From Prostheceraeus crozeri (Eukaryota; Platyhelminthes; Polycladida; Euryleptidae): a stretch of DNA of 64,000 bases. A model generated the notes under the pieces. That model had not been told where the DNA came from. It ran no database searches and saw nothing but the letters and a program-made list of their open reading frames with translations. The stretch is taken from NCBI GenBank assembly GCA_907163375.1, contig CAJQUW010001722.1:62001-126000 (forward strand). Reading direction: 5' to 3'. The translations under genes were made by a program, and so were the position numbers. Shown piece by piece: positions 23,101-38,100 of the stretch (position 1 is the stretch's first letter; every line of letters starts with the position of its first letter).

Positions 23101-26100
23101 CGAAAAGTCAACTGAACGTAATGAAACTTAGTGTTGTTGCCTCAGTGAAGTTTGATAAGAATGTCTTTCTCTGCGCAAGAAAAAAACCACCTTTCGTGTT
23201 GCAGATGCTTTATTCTTTTCCTGAGATGCGATGACTTTTGACGGACAGTATAGTTACTATAAATTTTTCCATCACTTCTTTTATTAGTCTCCTTAGTTGT
23301 ACAATTAACAGTTACAAGCTTATCCATGTTGTAAATTCTTTAGCAATGTAACTATTAGATACCTCATCATCTCCTTTTAATCGCTTTTCTACTTCTTTGC
23401 TTTTGATCCTCTGCTGAAGGACACCTTTGATACATACAATTGTATATGTTTGTCCTCCTCCCTCAACATTTGATTCAAAAAGTGGCTCACTTATTTCTAC
23501 AATGGAGCCCTCATCTTTGTGGCACTGTAGGAATTAATCGACTTCCTCTCATCATCACAGAAATTTTCTATCTGGAGTAAATTGTGTGACGTATTTTCGA
23601 AAAGCAAATATTCTAGACATTTCTAGATTACTGTCTTTTTATATTAAACAAAATAATCATTTTAATTGCCATTATAACTGACAACAACATTTGATATAAC
23701 TGACGTTGGAAGCATCTGTCATGCGCACGGGGGGGAAGTCCAGAGAATGACAAGATCGTTCGGGACGGAACCTTCAGTCTATAGTATAAAAAGGTTAAAG
23801 AAGTGATAAGAAAGCGATTGTATTTTAATGTGGAAAGAAAATTAACTTGCACTTCAGATGACAACCTCACATCATAGAACAGAAAGATTTAAGTAATTTG
23901 CTTCAAAAAATAAAAAGTATATAAATTCATCTGTGCGTGAAAAATCTAGAGACAGTAGATTTCCTTTCACATTGCTGTCAAAAATAAGAATTCAGAGAAC
24001 AAATACTACCGACACTGCAATTACTCAAAATATCATATTATGAATAGGGTTAAGAAAAACATTGCTTGTTTTTGAGAGAGAGAGAGAAAGCGTTTTATAT
24101 TTCCAGTAATGAAAATCAAGGTAAATACATATGTCAAGTTACAGCAAAATCAAATGCATTCACAGTAATACAGTAAGGAAGTCACATGTCGAAAATCATT
24201 TAATGTTATTTAGATGTGCAGATACATAAAGTTGAAATTGCCGTTGTCTGCGGGCCGTCTTTGCCATTTCAACGTAATACTGTCCAGACCGGTTAAAGCG
24301 GCATGGGATGAGTCTATATAAAGGGTGCTCGGTGTTTTGCTCTGCGGCTACAAGCAAATTGCACGCAAGTCGCAAGCGACGGCCATTTACATCCTCGAAT
24401 AAGTTGCAATCGGGATCTCCTCCGTGAATTATGCGATGAGCTCGCTTGCAGAAATGACGAAGATCATCCTGTAGATGTCTTGGCAAATATACAAAAACTG
24501 CTGAGGCATAATCAAAAAGTGTGAAAATAATGCTGTTACAAGTCTGCTCTAAAACTCTACGTGGTGCAATCGGTCTTAGGTCTCGAAGAGCGTATAGACG
24601 TGAATTGCCCTTTTTCAAAATTGAAGATATGTGAAGGTTCCAGTTGAGATTAGAGGAGAAAGTCACTCCCAGGAGTTTAAGGCTATCAACACTCTGAATT
24701 TGAGGGATGGCGATAGAAAAACCAGGATTATTTTTCTTCGGTATCACAAGAAACTTGGTCTTCTTCATATTCAGAGTTAGGTTGATGTTACTAAGTTCCT
24801 CAATTCTCATAAGAGTTTCCTGCAAACTTCGAGTACATGCCCATTTGTCGCGACCAATTGTTTCGATAATCATTGTATCATCAGCATACTTGATGTAGTC
24901 GTAGATGCCGAGTTAAAGAGATCTGCCGTGTAGAAGATAAATAGCATTGGACCCAAGATAGACCCTTGAGGCACACCACTATGGACTTTGACAGGATTAC
25001 TGACAGAGTTTCCTATTCTAACTGATTGTGATCTCCCATTCAGATACGATTGAATCCAGTAGATAAAATCAGCCGGTAGATTATGAGCAGCTAATTTTTC
25101 TATCAAAATGCGGTGAGAGATAGCATCGAAAGCCCGAGTATAATCCAAGGATAAAACTGCAACACCAGTCGACTCTTCAGACTCTAGTCTCTGTGTAATG
25201 CGATCGTGTAGATGGATTAAGGCACATGACGTCGAAGACTTTGGCCGGTATCCGAATTGATCGTCATCTATAAAATTCATCAAGGTTGGACGTATACTAT
25301 TCAGAACTATTTTCTCTAGGATTTTTCCAGAGCGGGTAGTATAGTGATAGGTCTCAGGTCATTTGCATTTGGAGATTTGGACTTTGGTACTGGAGTAACT
25401 AATCCATTTTTCCAAACCGACGGTACAACATGGTCAATAATGCTTCAATTGTAAATGTTGCACAGAGGATTGGCTAGAAAAAGAGCTCCAGTTGTTAAGA
25501 GTTTGGGTGGAATGAAATCACAACCAATAGCTTTGTCAGTGCGTAGCTTTTGCAGCATTTTATAAATTTCGAAAGGTTCACTTAATGGGCACCACGATGT
25601 TTCATTCTCAGAAATTGTAGGCCGTGAGGAATCAGGTGAGCTACTTGAATCAGCAACGAATCTTGATTCAAATGCACAATTAACGAAATTCCAACAATCC
25701 ATTTCACTTGAAAACGTCGACGTGAGACTTGACAAGCTTGATTTATTGCTCCGACCTGTTGCATCATTTACCACCTTCCAGGCGTCATTCGAAGACTTGG
25801 AACTCTTAGAAGCCCACTTTATCTTGGCGTTCGTTATCTCCGTCTTGATTTTGACTTTGAGGTGATTATACAAATCATAATTTCTTGTCCGAAAAGCAAA
25901 CCATCTTTGATTTATAAGCGATTTAAGTATAGGTGTCATCCATGGTTTATCATTCGATGTCATGGCTACCATAGTGGTGGGCATGGTAGTGCAACAATTT
26001 CTGATCTTCGAGTAAAAAATATCTAATTTCTCATCAATAGTGCGAGCCTTTTAAAGATCGTGAAAGTCAGTGTCGGCCAATGCATCAATATATTTGTCTA

Positions 26101-29100
26101 TATTCGACCTTCTGAAATCCCACACAATGCGGTTTTTCGTATCCAATAAAGGGCTGGAGCCTTTCAGATGTACGGAGTTGTGGTCTGATGTGGATAAAGG
26201 TGACAAAACATCGCAGTTCTCATAATAGTTCGACAGACCAAATGAAATGAAAATCTTATCCAGAATCTTATCGGGTCTTGTCGGATGAGCTACTTTATTA
26301 ACTAGATCAAAAGATACTTCGAGGTTATGAGTATTGAAGGTATTAAAGTCGCCACAGAATATTATTTCAATGTCCGGAAATCTGATCATCACAGTATCAA
26401 CAATGTCAATTATAAATGAGGATATTGATACATTGTCAGCAGCAGAAATGCTGGGTGGCAAGTACAAACACATCAAAAGTAAATTATATGCAGTTAAATG
26501 AATTGTCACGAACTCGAAGAGATCATGTTTAGGAATTACAACAATTTGAGGTCTATACGATTCATGTATCCAGACACAAACGCCGCCACCAATTCTTCCT
26601 TGGCGATCATCTCTATACAGGACGTATGTATGTAACTGAAGAAGAGTTGAGTCAATGTCAGAGTTGAGCCAAGATTCTGTGATGGCGATAACACTCGGAC
26701 GATGAGCACATTGCAACACACATAATTCGTCAAACTTCTTAAATACAGATCTAGCGTTACTGAGTAGTACAGATGGAAGAAGTGTCCTAGAACATGTACT
26801 AGTACATGTACTTAACTGAGCATTATTATTCACAGGTTTCGTCCACGTTGACGGAACAACAGGGTTAAAAGCTACATCCGAAAATTCGGTGAGTATGTCT
26901 CTTCATGAAGTTTCTCATTGTCACTGTAAATGGCATTTCTCCAGATGCATACATTTCTACCCTTGTTTTCAGGCTTGCTTCTCAATTGGTCACGAATGCT
27001 ACGAAGGCGTCTATTGAATGATAGCTGTGTGGGCGTTAGGTCAGGTCCAATGAACACTTTCTTCAAGTCTGGTGATGTTCGCAGTGTTTTGGCTTTTGAT
27101 AGTATAGAATGTCTCAGTTTCATGTCCTTCATAATCAACCGCAATGATCTACATTTGCCTTGCACAGGTTTTCCAAGTCTACGAACAGACTCACAATCGG
27201 TAGTGATGTTGAAATCTATCCCAAGGAAATTCATGATAACAGAAATGGGTGTGTTTTTTTTACTGATATCTAGACCTTCATGTACACCATGGATGATGAG
27301 GTTTTTCTTATAGCTCGCTCGTGATTTTCGAGGAGTGCGTCTTGTGACTCTATGGCTCTTGTTATTTCACTTACTGCAAATTTCGTAACGAATTTTTCCG
27401 TCATTTCAATCGACAATCGTTCATTTGCTTCTTTATTATGTTTGTTGTATAATTCTAATGTATCAATACGCCTAGTCAAAGTTGCGATTTCGTCCTTCAA
27501 ACTCTTTATTTCATTTGTTAGTGATTCGATCATCTCTAATTTAGAAGCCTCGATCATTGCCTTGATCTCAGACAACATCTCGTTGGATTGTGACCCAGAT
27601 CTGGTTTCACGCAACATATTGATAATGAAGTGAAAGATCAGAAAGACAAAAGGACACGAAGACACTGACGTAAATGTCACGTGCAGAAAATCGATATCTC
27701 GGATACCAGCGGCGTGGGGAGGTGACTAACTCGATTCGATAACAGCTGATTTTATTAATGTCATCAGCTGACAATACCAGCTGGTCAGCACACAGATCAA
27801 TCAGCACTACAACAATTACTAGCGAAGGCACTGATATCGAATGCGATTGAACACTGAACTACAATGCACGATGTAATGCTGACGAATCCCAATAATAGAA
27901 GTGATGAATGCTTGCGCGAGGATATTCCAATAACGTTGAAAGAGATCAAGCCGGAATGAATAGAATGAATAGAATTCAATCTTTATCCACAGTAAATTGC
28001 CAATAAATCCCAAACCACAATTTGATAACTGATGAGAGCACCACCATTCAATCACTAAAAGCAGGCCAAACCAACAGATCAAAAAATATTCCAGAAATAA
28101 CGCAACCAATTTCTCAAACCACCAGAAATTCGATATTGCGCTTGAGAGACGCACCACAAGTCGACCGCACGCGACAAGCTTTAAGATGATGTTTTAAAAC
28201 ACGGCTTCAAAACATGTAGTATTTCTAAATTTTTTAAAAAAATATGTATTTTTGTTTTGAGAATTTCTCATTCTTGTGGTTTCTTAAGACATTTAATCTA
28301 AATTTGAGTTGTAGAAACTTGTGATTGAAGCCTAGATATCATATTAATCTTGGTATCAACTGTTGTGTGTTTTCATAGGTATTCGGGATCACTTCACGGG
28401 TAATGAATGCACTTTATGTAAGTTGTGCTGCACTTTCGGGACATAAAATTAAAATAGAAGTGTTCTTCTGGCATCAAAATTGATTAGTCACAGTGATCAT
28501 TTCGATTTGACAAAGATATTATTTTGACGGGATTACCCAATGGAAAATAAATCATCAAGCCCGTTCTTTAAAACATATTCAATTTCTGTGTTGCAGAATT
28601 GCAGTTCAGGGTTCTTTTGATATGGATATTAAAACCACCCATGATATTGACAACTCATTCAATAGGTTGGACACTTAAAAAAAATGTCACAAAATGATGG
28701 CATTAAAAACAAGAACCTTAAAATATTATGTTTTTCTGTTTTAAAACATTTCAAAAAAGGCATTGATTTTTTAACCATAATTATGATGACAGATCAGGAA
28801 ATTCAGCATTCATTTGATATTACAAATTCTACTCTATAAGCATGCACATAAACTGTTTTCACTCACCTTGAATCGTGAAGTTGACAATTTGTCTCTCCAG
28901 CCTAGATCTAGCAGCAATGGAAGCTTCGCTTAATTTTTGAAATTGGCGACACCTACCCATTAATGTCCTTGCATAATCTGGAAAATATTTGTTTAGATGT
29001 ATTCCATGTGAAATACATTTTAACAAGTCAGTTGAAATCATTTCTTTATGTAAATATTTTCATGCAAGCATCTTTTCCTTTTGTGAATTTTAAGATGGAT

Positions 29101-32100
29101 CTTAACAAAATTTGAACTAATGCAGGTGTACAAATCACTGATTCTCACGACGCTGAACTATGATTGTCAGTTATACATATGAGGCAATTTGAAAAACGAC
29201 GAACACTCTGTGCGCAAATTTGAACGCCGCAGTTACAGCGTCATGTATGGATATCGCTACAGATCTCAAGTTTGCCTGATCTTTTCAACGTGCAGTTGCT
29301 ACGAAAAGTCAGGGAGGTTCAAGATAGTTCATTAAATTCTAATGTGCCTGATTTTCATCCTAATGGTAGAATAAGGACACTCTTGTGTTCCACAATGCGG
29401 TGATTAAACTTGCTCGCACCTCATTAGTCAAGATTCAAACTACTCAAAATGAACACTACATCCATGACTATTTCTCTTTTCAATTATTATTGATGAAATT
29501 ATCTTATAAAAGTTGATTAAGGCCATATTCTTTATCAAACATGCACGTCATTATTGTGATCATTATCAAATAGAATCATTGGATCTACCATGCTTCAGAT
29601 ACTGAAGCTCTTCTTTGTAAGCCTGAACAAATTGAGAACTGAAAAATGAGACCTGTTTTTCACGAATTATTTATTTTCTTGGACAACACAGCGTCTCGCA
29701 AGATGTTAATACCTATAAGCAACTACAATACGTGAACATCAGCTGCAAAATTCACGCCATAACTAAACAATTGTCAGAATTTGAAGAAGGGCGAGATGTA
29801 GCTGGGTCATTCCACAATAAGTTATCTGGAGCAAGGAAAGGTAATTGTTGTGGCTGATGTTTATAAACTTCATCGACAGTCGACAGCTTTTATATACTGG
29901 GTGCTTATCACTGAAATATTTTCGATTATTGTCAACTATCTCTAAAAATGCTTTTAAATTACCTTTAAAGATGAGATGCTGCACTATTTCTTTGAATTTT
30001 CCAATACTACTTGCATTTTTTTAAAAGTAGCAGTATATTTATGCATCAAACTGATACAAATTTTGAATTCAAAGTTCCTTTCAAATCAAAAACGAGAATT
30101 CATATTCGAGATACGTATTATTGTTCTGAAACTACAACTGCTCGATTCAGAAAAGTTTATTTTCAGATTTAGACAACTCGTCAGGACCTAGTCAAAAATA
30201 GCGAAATTAGGGAGGTGCGACAAATTTTAATGCGTTCAGGTAATTTTAAAACAATTTTTCTACGAGGTATAATCATCAATACAAATGATTCGTGGCAGAA
30301 CTCCGTGGCAATCATGCTGTCTTCGCAGTATTTCCAAAAATTTCAGATTAAATCCAAAATTTCATGTGAATTAGAGTGTCATCACCATTCGGCGAGGAGA
30401 CGAGCTTCTCATCTTAGTACGACTTGACAATTGTATGGACAGAGGACAGTGGATAGCCATTGTACCGGAAGATTTTGGTCCACTTATTTGTTTCTTCATG
30501 ACATTTGAAACATGATGAGCAAACTTTAAAGACGCGATTGATCAGAGTATACATACAGTAGGCCTATCTTCCGCTGCATACGGTACATGGATTTGAAACT
30601 TATTGTCACCATGTATGTCAGTTTCCGACATGCTGCCGTAATAAGGTACAGATCGATTCATTAAGATTGAATTATTCTTAAACATGGAATGAAATTCAAA
30701 CTACTGTGACTTCAGGAATTTTGCAAATACTTTCATTGCAAGAATTTAGAGAATATATTAAATTTACGTTATTCTTTAATTAAATAAAGTTTGAGATAAC
30801 AAAGGTTTCCCGTTTTCATCCTGTAGATGAAACAATACTGACTAACTTATAAATTCTTGTATTCGGATAAGTCTCATTTCTGAGAAGAATGAACATTTCT
30901 CTCTTCACAAAATATGGTGAAAGTCAACAACTTTCATAGAAAAGAAAGAATCTTGAATACCGTTTTTCATCGATAGTCGCAAACCTCAAGAATACAATCT
31001 TTGCCATTAGTTGATTGCGCAACCGATTCCATTGCTTTTGCTTCGTTGCGGCAGGAATACTTGCTGCTTGCTATTGCCAATGAATGGAATGTTCCGATCA
31101 GTTGATCACTGCATTGCAAGTACACTGCAATTGCTATGGACAAGAATATATTCAAGTAATATTCACAAAGCTAAAGTGGTTGCTTTACTTGAATTAGGGG
31201 TTTCTTTAAGAGTTGCCAGCAAAAAGCTTATGCGAATGTATATCGGTGATAGCAATGAATTTCGATTCTCTCGTATAAAAGGTTCTGATCGTCCACGCAA
31301 GACATTTAAACATAGAGACCGGTTAATCATGAGACTTGTTAACACTCATTGCCATTGACGACTTCAAAGGAGTCGCATTGTCTGGTCAGATAAAGCCTCT
31401 GCTCGTCTAAAAAATTGTTACGGCCGATTGAGACTTTGGTTGAAATCTAACAAGCAAATTCTACGACACTTACATCGCTCTCGAGTCCAAGGTGGTGTGA
31501 TCCTTCTGATTTGGGCTGACATTTGGACCAATGGCCGTTCTGACCTTCACATACAGCAAGGAACTATGAATAATGAGCGCTATGTGAGTGTTTTACGAAT
31601 GAACATTGACCGAATGACAGATCAACCTGGTGATCAATCGACTTGGTACTTTATGGATAATAATGTAACGTCTAATAGGAGCAATATTGATAAATTTATT
31701 TAAGCCTCAACTAGGTATTCGAACAATAGTTTGGCCGGCTAGGATTCCTGACCAGAATCCCATAGAAAATGGGAATGTATGGAATATCTTGAAATGTAAT
31801 GTACGACGCTCATTGCAACCCTCTGATGGTAGAAAACAGCTTACCTCCACTACCTCCTTATTAAAGAGAGAGTGGAGAGAAATAGACCAAAATCTCATCG
31901 AAAATTTGGTAGAGTAAATTCCAAGGCGAGTTCGTGATGTCACTCACTACAAGCGCAGGATCACAAACTAATAGATTATGGAATAGGTTACTAATTCATA
32001 TTGTTAACTTAAATTTTCATCAAAATATTTCATAACTACATGTAAGTACTTATGTAGTAATTGTAATGAGTGGGGTTCGGAAAAATGTTTTTTGAATATT

Positions 32101-35100
32101 TTTTTTAAAAAATATTTTTGACATTTTGGGGTATTTTAAATATTTTGATTTTCTCAAATATTGTTTTAATATTTCTTAAGTTTGTGGACTTAAATACATT
32201 GCATTTCATTAAAAAACTTTGATTTAATGAATCACATGTTCAAAGCATGTTAAAAGTAAAATATTGAAAATTGGGATACATCGGCAGTCACCATATTCAG
32301 AGACTATGTTCATCTTCCACTGTCTTTGACTATATTATACCAAAAATTTAATATCCTTAAAGCTCCGTCAAGAATAGGTTCGTGGAAAAAGGCAAATCAA
32401 CACTTTCGCTATCACCTGAACTCATCATTACCCGATGTAGGTAAGTATCATGTAAGACGATCATCGCTGACACGGACTTAAGATAAGGTGAATAGCATAC
32501 GAGTATATCGCAGCCAACTTGCAGTTTCTGCTTAACTTGACAAATTCTTTGCAGGCCCAAGGATTGAGTCTGTTTGACGCTTTCTCAGTCGTCACCGATG
32601 CAAAGAATGCCATCAAAAAATTGCCACGGATCTAGGGTGAGGTGATCAAGGAGAAATAGGGGAAAGTTTATCAAAATAAACCCGGATATTCAAGTCCTGC
32701 GCTCTATTGAATTAGTACTGTCAGGTGGCGAGAAATCACTCCCGGACAAAATGCCTCCTCAACAGGCTGTCACCCTCAACTTTCACCGATCACGAGCGTC
32801 GACGTCGAGCGCATATTTTAGACATATAAAACGATTTCATCTGACAATCAACGAAGACTTACTCTAGAAATGAGAAAACCTCTCTAAAATATTAGTCTGC
32901 AATTGTTTGCGCCAATATCCTAGATGGAAATAGACAGGGTCTACTTATATTTTTCATGTTTTTATTGTTTAGAATTTTTTGGGATAAGTGAGTATCTAAA
33001 GATGTTGATGGAGTAAACTTAACTTTTCCTGAACCCTGCAGAGTCATTGCTACAATTCACATAACCTATAATCTGATTCCTAAAAAATTAAATATTTTGA
33101 CGATTTCCTTAAATATTCCGAAGTTTTGAAATAAATAAATGTTTGAATATTTTGATACTTTTGCCTAAATATTTTTATAAGGACTACAAAGCACATTGGC
33201 AATCAAATGCTTCAATACAGCTTCTCCCTGATGCTGTTTTCCTCAAACTGTTCTTAGTAAGAAATACATCAATGCAAAACAAAACGGGATGATCCATTTT
33301 TAATGAAACACTCTGAATTGCTGGAAACATCGAGATTGATGTCGAAAGAATCAATGGATTCAATTCCGAGGAGGATTCCATGTTCTTAAACCTCGAATTT
33401 AGATATCTGAAGAAAGACTCGTTATCTTCAGATCATCATCATCGAAGATAGCAAGGATATCATCAATACCATTCATCAATACCTCATCGTACAATAGACT
33501 TGATGATAAAAATAAGCTTTTGCATATCAAACATATTCATTGTATAAAATCGACGACACATACAATTAAGCTTCAATATAGGATGAATCGGGGTAGGGAA
33601 TAAAGAAATTCTGTACTCTGTGTGTTACGTCCAACACTCGAAACACGGGGGAAATGGACTTTAAATCGTGGAGTGAGTGAGTCTGTGGATGAACTTTCAA
33701 ATTCTGGAATTCATCGAATCAGCTTATAAAAGCAGAGTCATATTTTTAGAATTTACCTATGACATTTACCTCACTCACTCACAATCAATTTAACGTCTGT
33801 TTGTCCCGGCTCTCAGGGTTGGACGGTTTACCCATTTTTCGGAGAGCAGCTCGCCACAGATCTCGATTGGTCGCGTCTTGAGGTTGGAGCTTTGCAGCTT
33901 TTAGGTCTTCCTTCAACACTCCGACCTATATTTTAGAATCACTACCCCATGAAGATATTTACCGGATTAGATAATAAGCGTAATAAACAAAAACAAGAAT
34001 ATGTTGGCATCAAGATGTCTTTCTTTTTTTGTAAGTAAATAACACACCAGCGGAAAATGACCCACTGAAACTTGTAGGCTACAGAGATATACAATATAAT
34101 AAAAAATACCAATTAATTCACACTACTTCGTTGGATTTACGGCAGGGTACTGAAAAGCAGGGTAAAAGGCTTTCGACAGGTTACCCGAGGACGGTAATTG
34201 AGTGGGTACTAAAGAGACAAGGAGTTCCTGAGCGACTTGTGGCAGCAGCGCTGTCCCTGTATCATTGCACAACTACTCGGATCAAGACGAGTGCTGGTAT
34301 CACAGAAGAATTAGAAATCGGAGTTGGTGTACATCAAGGCTCAGTACTCAGTCCTTAGCTGTTCGTTACAGTAGTGGAGGAAGTGACAAAGGAATGCAGA
34401 AGCCACGGTCTGTGGGAGTTGCTGTATGCCGATGACATAGTGCTGACGGCAACCTCAAAGCAGGAAGGCCAAAGATTCAGCTGAAAGAGCGAGGATTGAA
34501 AATCAACGGGGCAAAGTCATAAGGGCTTGTTACTGTGAATAGTCTGAAGGAGCAGACGAAGTCGGGAAAGTCGCCTTGCAGTTGCTGTATGAAAGTCGTC
34601 GGGGTGAACTCAATTTTCTCTTGTTCGTGCAGAATGTGGTCACACAAGAAGTGTTCTGGAAGTGCTTCCGTTGTCGAAAGTGTGAAAGTCACCATGACGT
34701 GCTTTGCACGCACAATTCAAATATGCGCTGATGATGCCTTCTCAATCACAGTGACGTAGAACAAGTATAACGTGCTGTGCATGCATTGAGTAAAGGGTTC
34801 AATGGCATCTTTTAATTGCAACATTGATATGGTGAAGGTCAACTGAGGAGGTCGACTAAAGCTTTGAGTTTTCTGTAAGATACGAACAACGAAGAAATGA
34901 AGAATGATTGAAGAGAAGAAGCATCACCGAACACGTCTAGCATGTGGTCTTTTGCTGTCCGAGCGATTAGGTCTTTAACAACTCATAGGCGCCCTGATGC
35001 AGTGTGAGGGCTCATACAGCCGATCGATTTGGGGCTATTAAAGATATAACAGCTCCACATCGACCGACTGTTTGCACTCTCACACTGCATCAGGACTTCT

Positions 35101-38100
35101 ATCAGCCGTCTATCAAGGCCTAATGGCTAGGACAGTATAAAACATCACATGCTAGACGTGTTAGGCTTATGTTGGCATACCAACAGTCAATTACGTGGTT
35201 GCTGAATGAAAAAGGAAAATTTTGCACAGTTTCGAGTGAGTTGGCTACTAAGCTTATTGGTGCATGTGTGCGTGATATAGAACATCATTTCTATAAGCTA
35301 TTTAAAGTAGAAAGAACTATCGGTGCACGTTTCCTCGCTCGCTGAGCTTAGCCAGAGTCTTAAGTGGACCATGTAGCGTTCACTGTTCATGCTAAAACGA
35401 TCTTTGTAGTAGACTAAAAGGTACTGCGGTGTACGTGCCTACATTAGCTTTACGATTGCTATGCTGGCCGAGGATCTGTAAATTCACTTAGAATTAAACG
35501 AAAGAAAGCATACTGACCTATTGACTCTACGGGGGGTTATTTCTGGTCATCTCACTTCTCAGTTATCGTTACATATTCAGAAATATAAGCCCCTACGCTG
35601 TATATTACTCGCCGATAGTATATACGTCAATTTTGTTGCTTTTTCAAATTTTTCCATTTCGGGAAATTTTCCAAAATTTTTCGGAAAATTTTTTGACCAC
35701 TGCATCAGTCGCGTAGCCAGGATTTCATTTCTGGGGGAACAATAAATGAAGCTTAATTACACTGTAATATAAGCCCTAAACTTAATAATTTCGTAAATCA
35801 GAAGAAGCCCTGATATCAATTCATATCTGACTTGATTATGTTCTGATTTTTTCTTTGATTGATCATTCATGATACACGATTAACAGTCGAAACACACATA
35901 TAGTATATATAGTATGTATACAGGATATACAAGTTTATATATAATATCTTCAGATGTAGACTTTAGATCCTTTTGTAGACATTATGCCTTCAAGTATGTT
36001 CACGTGCAACTACAATACGTATTTTGCATGCCTTGGCAAAAAGTTACAAAATTTCAAAAGTTAAATAAAATGTACATGATATGATATCGGAAAGAGACTT
36101 ATTTGTTGTAAAGTCTTTCTTTAATTGAGCCACAAACGAGTGTCATGATGCAAGCCATATCGAGACGTCCGTGACAGTACAACTAGTATCGGCGCCTGAC
36201 CGACCATCTGACTGACAGAAATGAACATCTCTCGCGATCGTTGCGCAACAGGGGACATGCGAAAATTAACCAAGCGCGCTATTGTAGGATTTCGGATTCT
36301 CGCATTAATAAATTAATAATTCGACATGGAATGATGTTAATATAAAAATAGTCCCGTATAAAATACAAAGATTGTCCCTCGCTCAGATTTCATTTCGTGG
36401 GGACATGCCCCCTTGGCTACGCCACTTCACTGCATAGCCTACAGAAAATGATTCAATTTCTTAAACAATTTTACCTGTTCGTGAAGCTTCTTCTATACAT
36501 TTCTTTGTGTAATTCCTCAGTGATGGAATCTTGCGATTAAACTTCTCCAGAAAATCTGCAGCTTCGGTTGGTGAAATTGATAAAATCTCTGCAAGTTTGT
36601 CCTTTCCTGTAAAATAAATTTAAATGTCACCAACGAAAGAACATCACTGCCAGCAGCATAGAAAAACTGCAGAATAAAGACTGATGCAATATCATTTTGT
36701 TTGAAACCGCATGCCTACAACTACCTGTACTGTGGGTCACTACTGTATAAGTGACCGTGGTGACCAGATGCCAAAACTTTATGAAAAATGGCGATTTTGC
36801 GCACTCCCTGGTGACGCCCACCTTTCCGAGGGAGGGCGAGCCAATATGCCACTTGTACTCATTACAGCATATTGTTATTGCACGGTTCGCCAGAAACAAC
36901 TTTTAGTTGAAGTTTGAACAGCAAAAATAAGTTTGACACAACGATAAAGGTCTATGTCTGCACATTTCAAAATCGCAAAAAGGAAAAAAATCTGTCTATG
37001 TCTTACCGAGAAAATCAAGAAAATGTGTTTTCCGTACTACTGCTATTATTTAAGTAGTATAAAATGCATAATCTAATGGTACTTCTGATGAATAACTAGA
37101 AATAATGGATAGTGATTGCTTTTTCGAAATTGGTGAAGATGGTGGAGGCAATTTTATGAAATTTTGTCTAAACATTCAAGGTTCAATAGATCGGTCACAG
37201 CGTTCCAGAATGAACATAGGTGATGGTGCGCAGTTCAAAACGATGAAAAATATTGGTGTCCAGAAACTTCTTATTCTTGCCATCGCACCAGACGTTGAAG
37301 AGAATTATCGGAATATCTTGACATTAGCCTATGAAAGTTGCTGCAAATGACACAAAGTTCCTGTTTAGCACAGTCAAAGTTTTACCTACCACTTGAAGCT
37401 TGCAAGTATCTTTCTTGGGCTTATGAGACACAGCTCCAACCATCTATGCACATACTGCGATATTCCAAAAGCAAAATGACACGAAAAAGGAGATCTGCGC
37501 ACCATCGGCAACATTAGAGAGAAATTTTGGAGTTTTCGGTAGGATGGAATTCCAAAAATTCGCAAAATAAGGCGAAAACTCATGGAAACATGATCCATCC
37601 TCCTACATTGAAACAAAGTGACGAAATCCTTATCATAGACATAATTCCGCCACCTTTGATGCTGGGTATTGTCGACACTCTATACAATGCTCTTCTTGGA
37701 CTGATGCCCAACTCTGACCTGAGGCATGTCATATAGCGAGAGATAACATGCATGGGGCACTGTCAACGGTAACTCTCCAAGGAAACTCCTTGAGAACGTG
37801 AAGATTTTTTTGAAAAAATTTGCCAGAGCAAGCTATCCGATTTGCAGACACTTTCGAAGCATTCGCGCACGTTGTTAGGGATTGCTTTGTGAGGCATGCT
37901 ATCAGATAATTAAAAGACCTGTATAATTAGAATCAAAACACTATACTTAGCATTGAATATTTTGGACACATCGAAAATTCACGCGGTGATTTACCATATT
38001 TTTGACTTCTGCGAATCTCGACAGAAAGGACTCGAACAATGGAGTGAGCAAGCTTCTGAAAGCGTGCATTCATACTTCTTGCGAACATGGTAGAGCTTCA

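Larger units (their letters stand above)
24180..28190 (-). mobile_element. Jockey-superfamily (CR1/L2-like) LINE, nearly full length, inactive
   Basis: A two-ORF non-LTR retrotransposon of about 4 kb on the minus strand: 5' region (27.7-28.2 kb), ORF1 with coiled coil, then ORF2 with apurinic-type endonuclease and reverse transcriptase. There is no RNase H domain. It sits in the 7.4-kb intron between the MGR and SAAE exons, in the same orientation as the gene. Confidence 0.88.

Noticed and set aside
24070-24090. (GA)n run as a regulatory element
   Set aside because: Short microsatellite next to a LINE 3' end; no promoter context.
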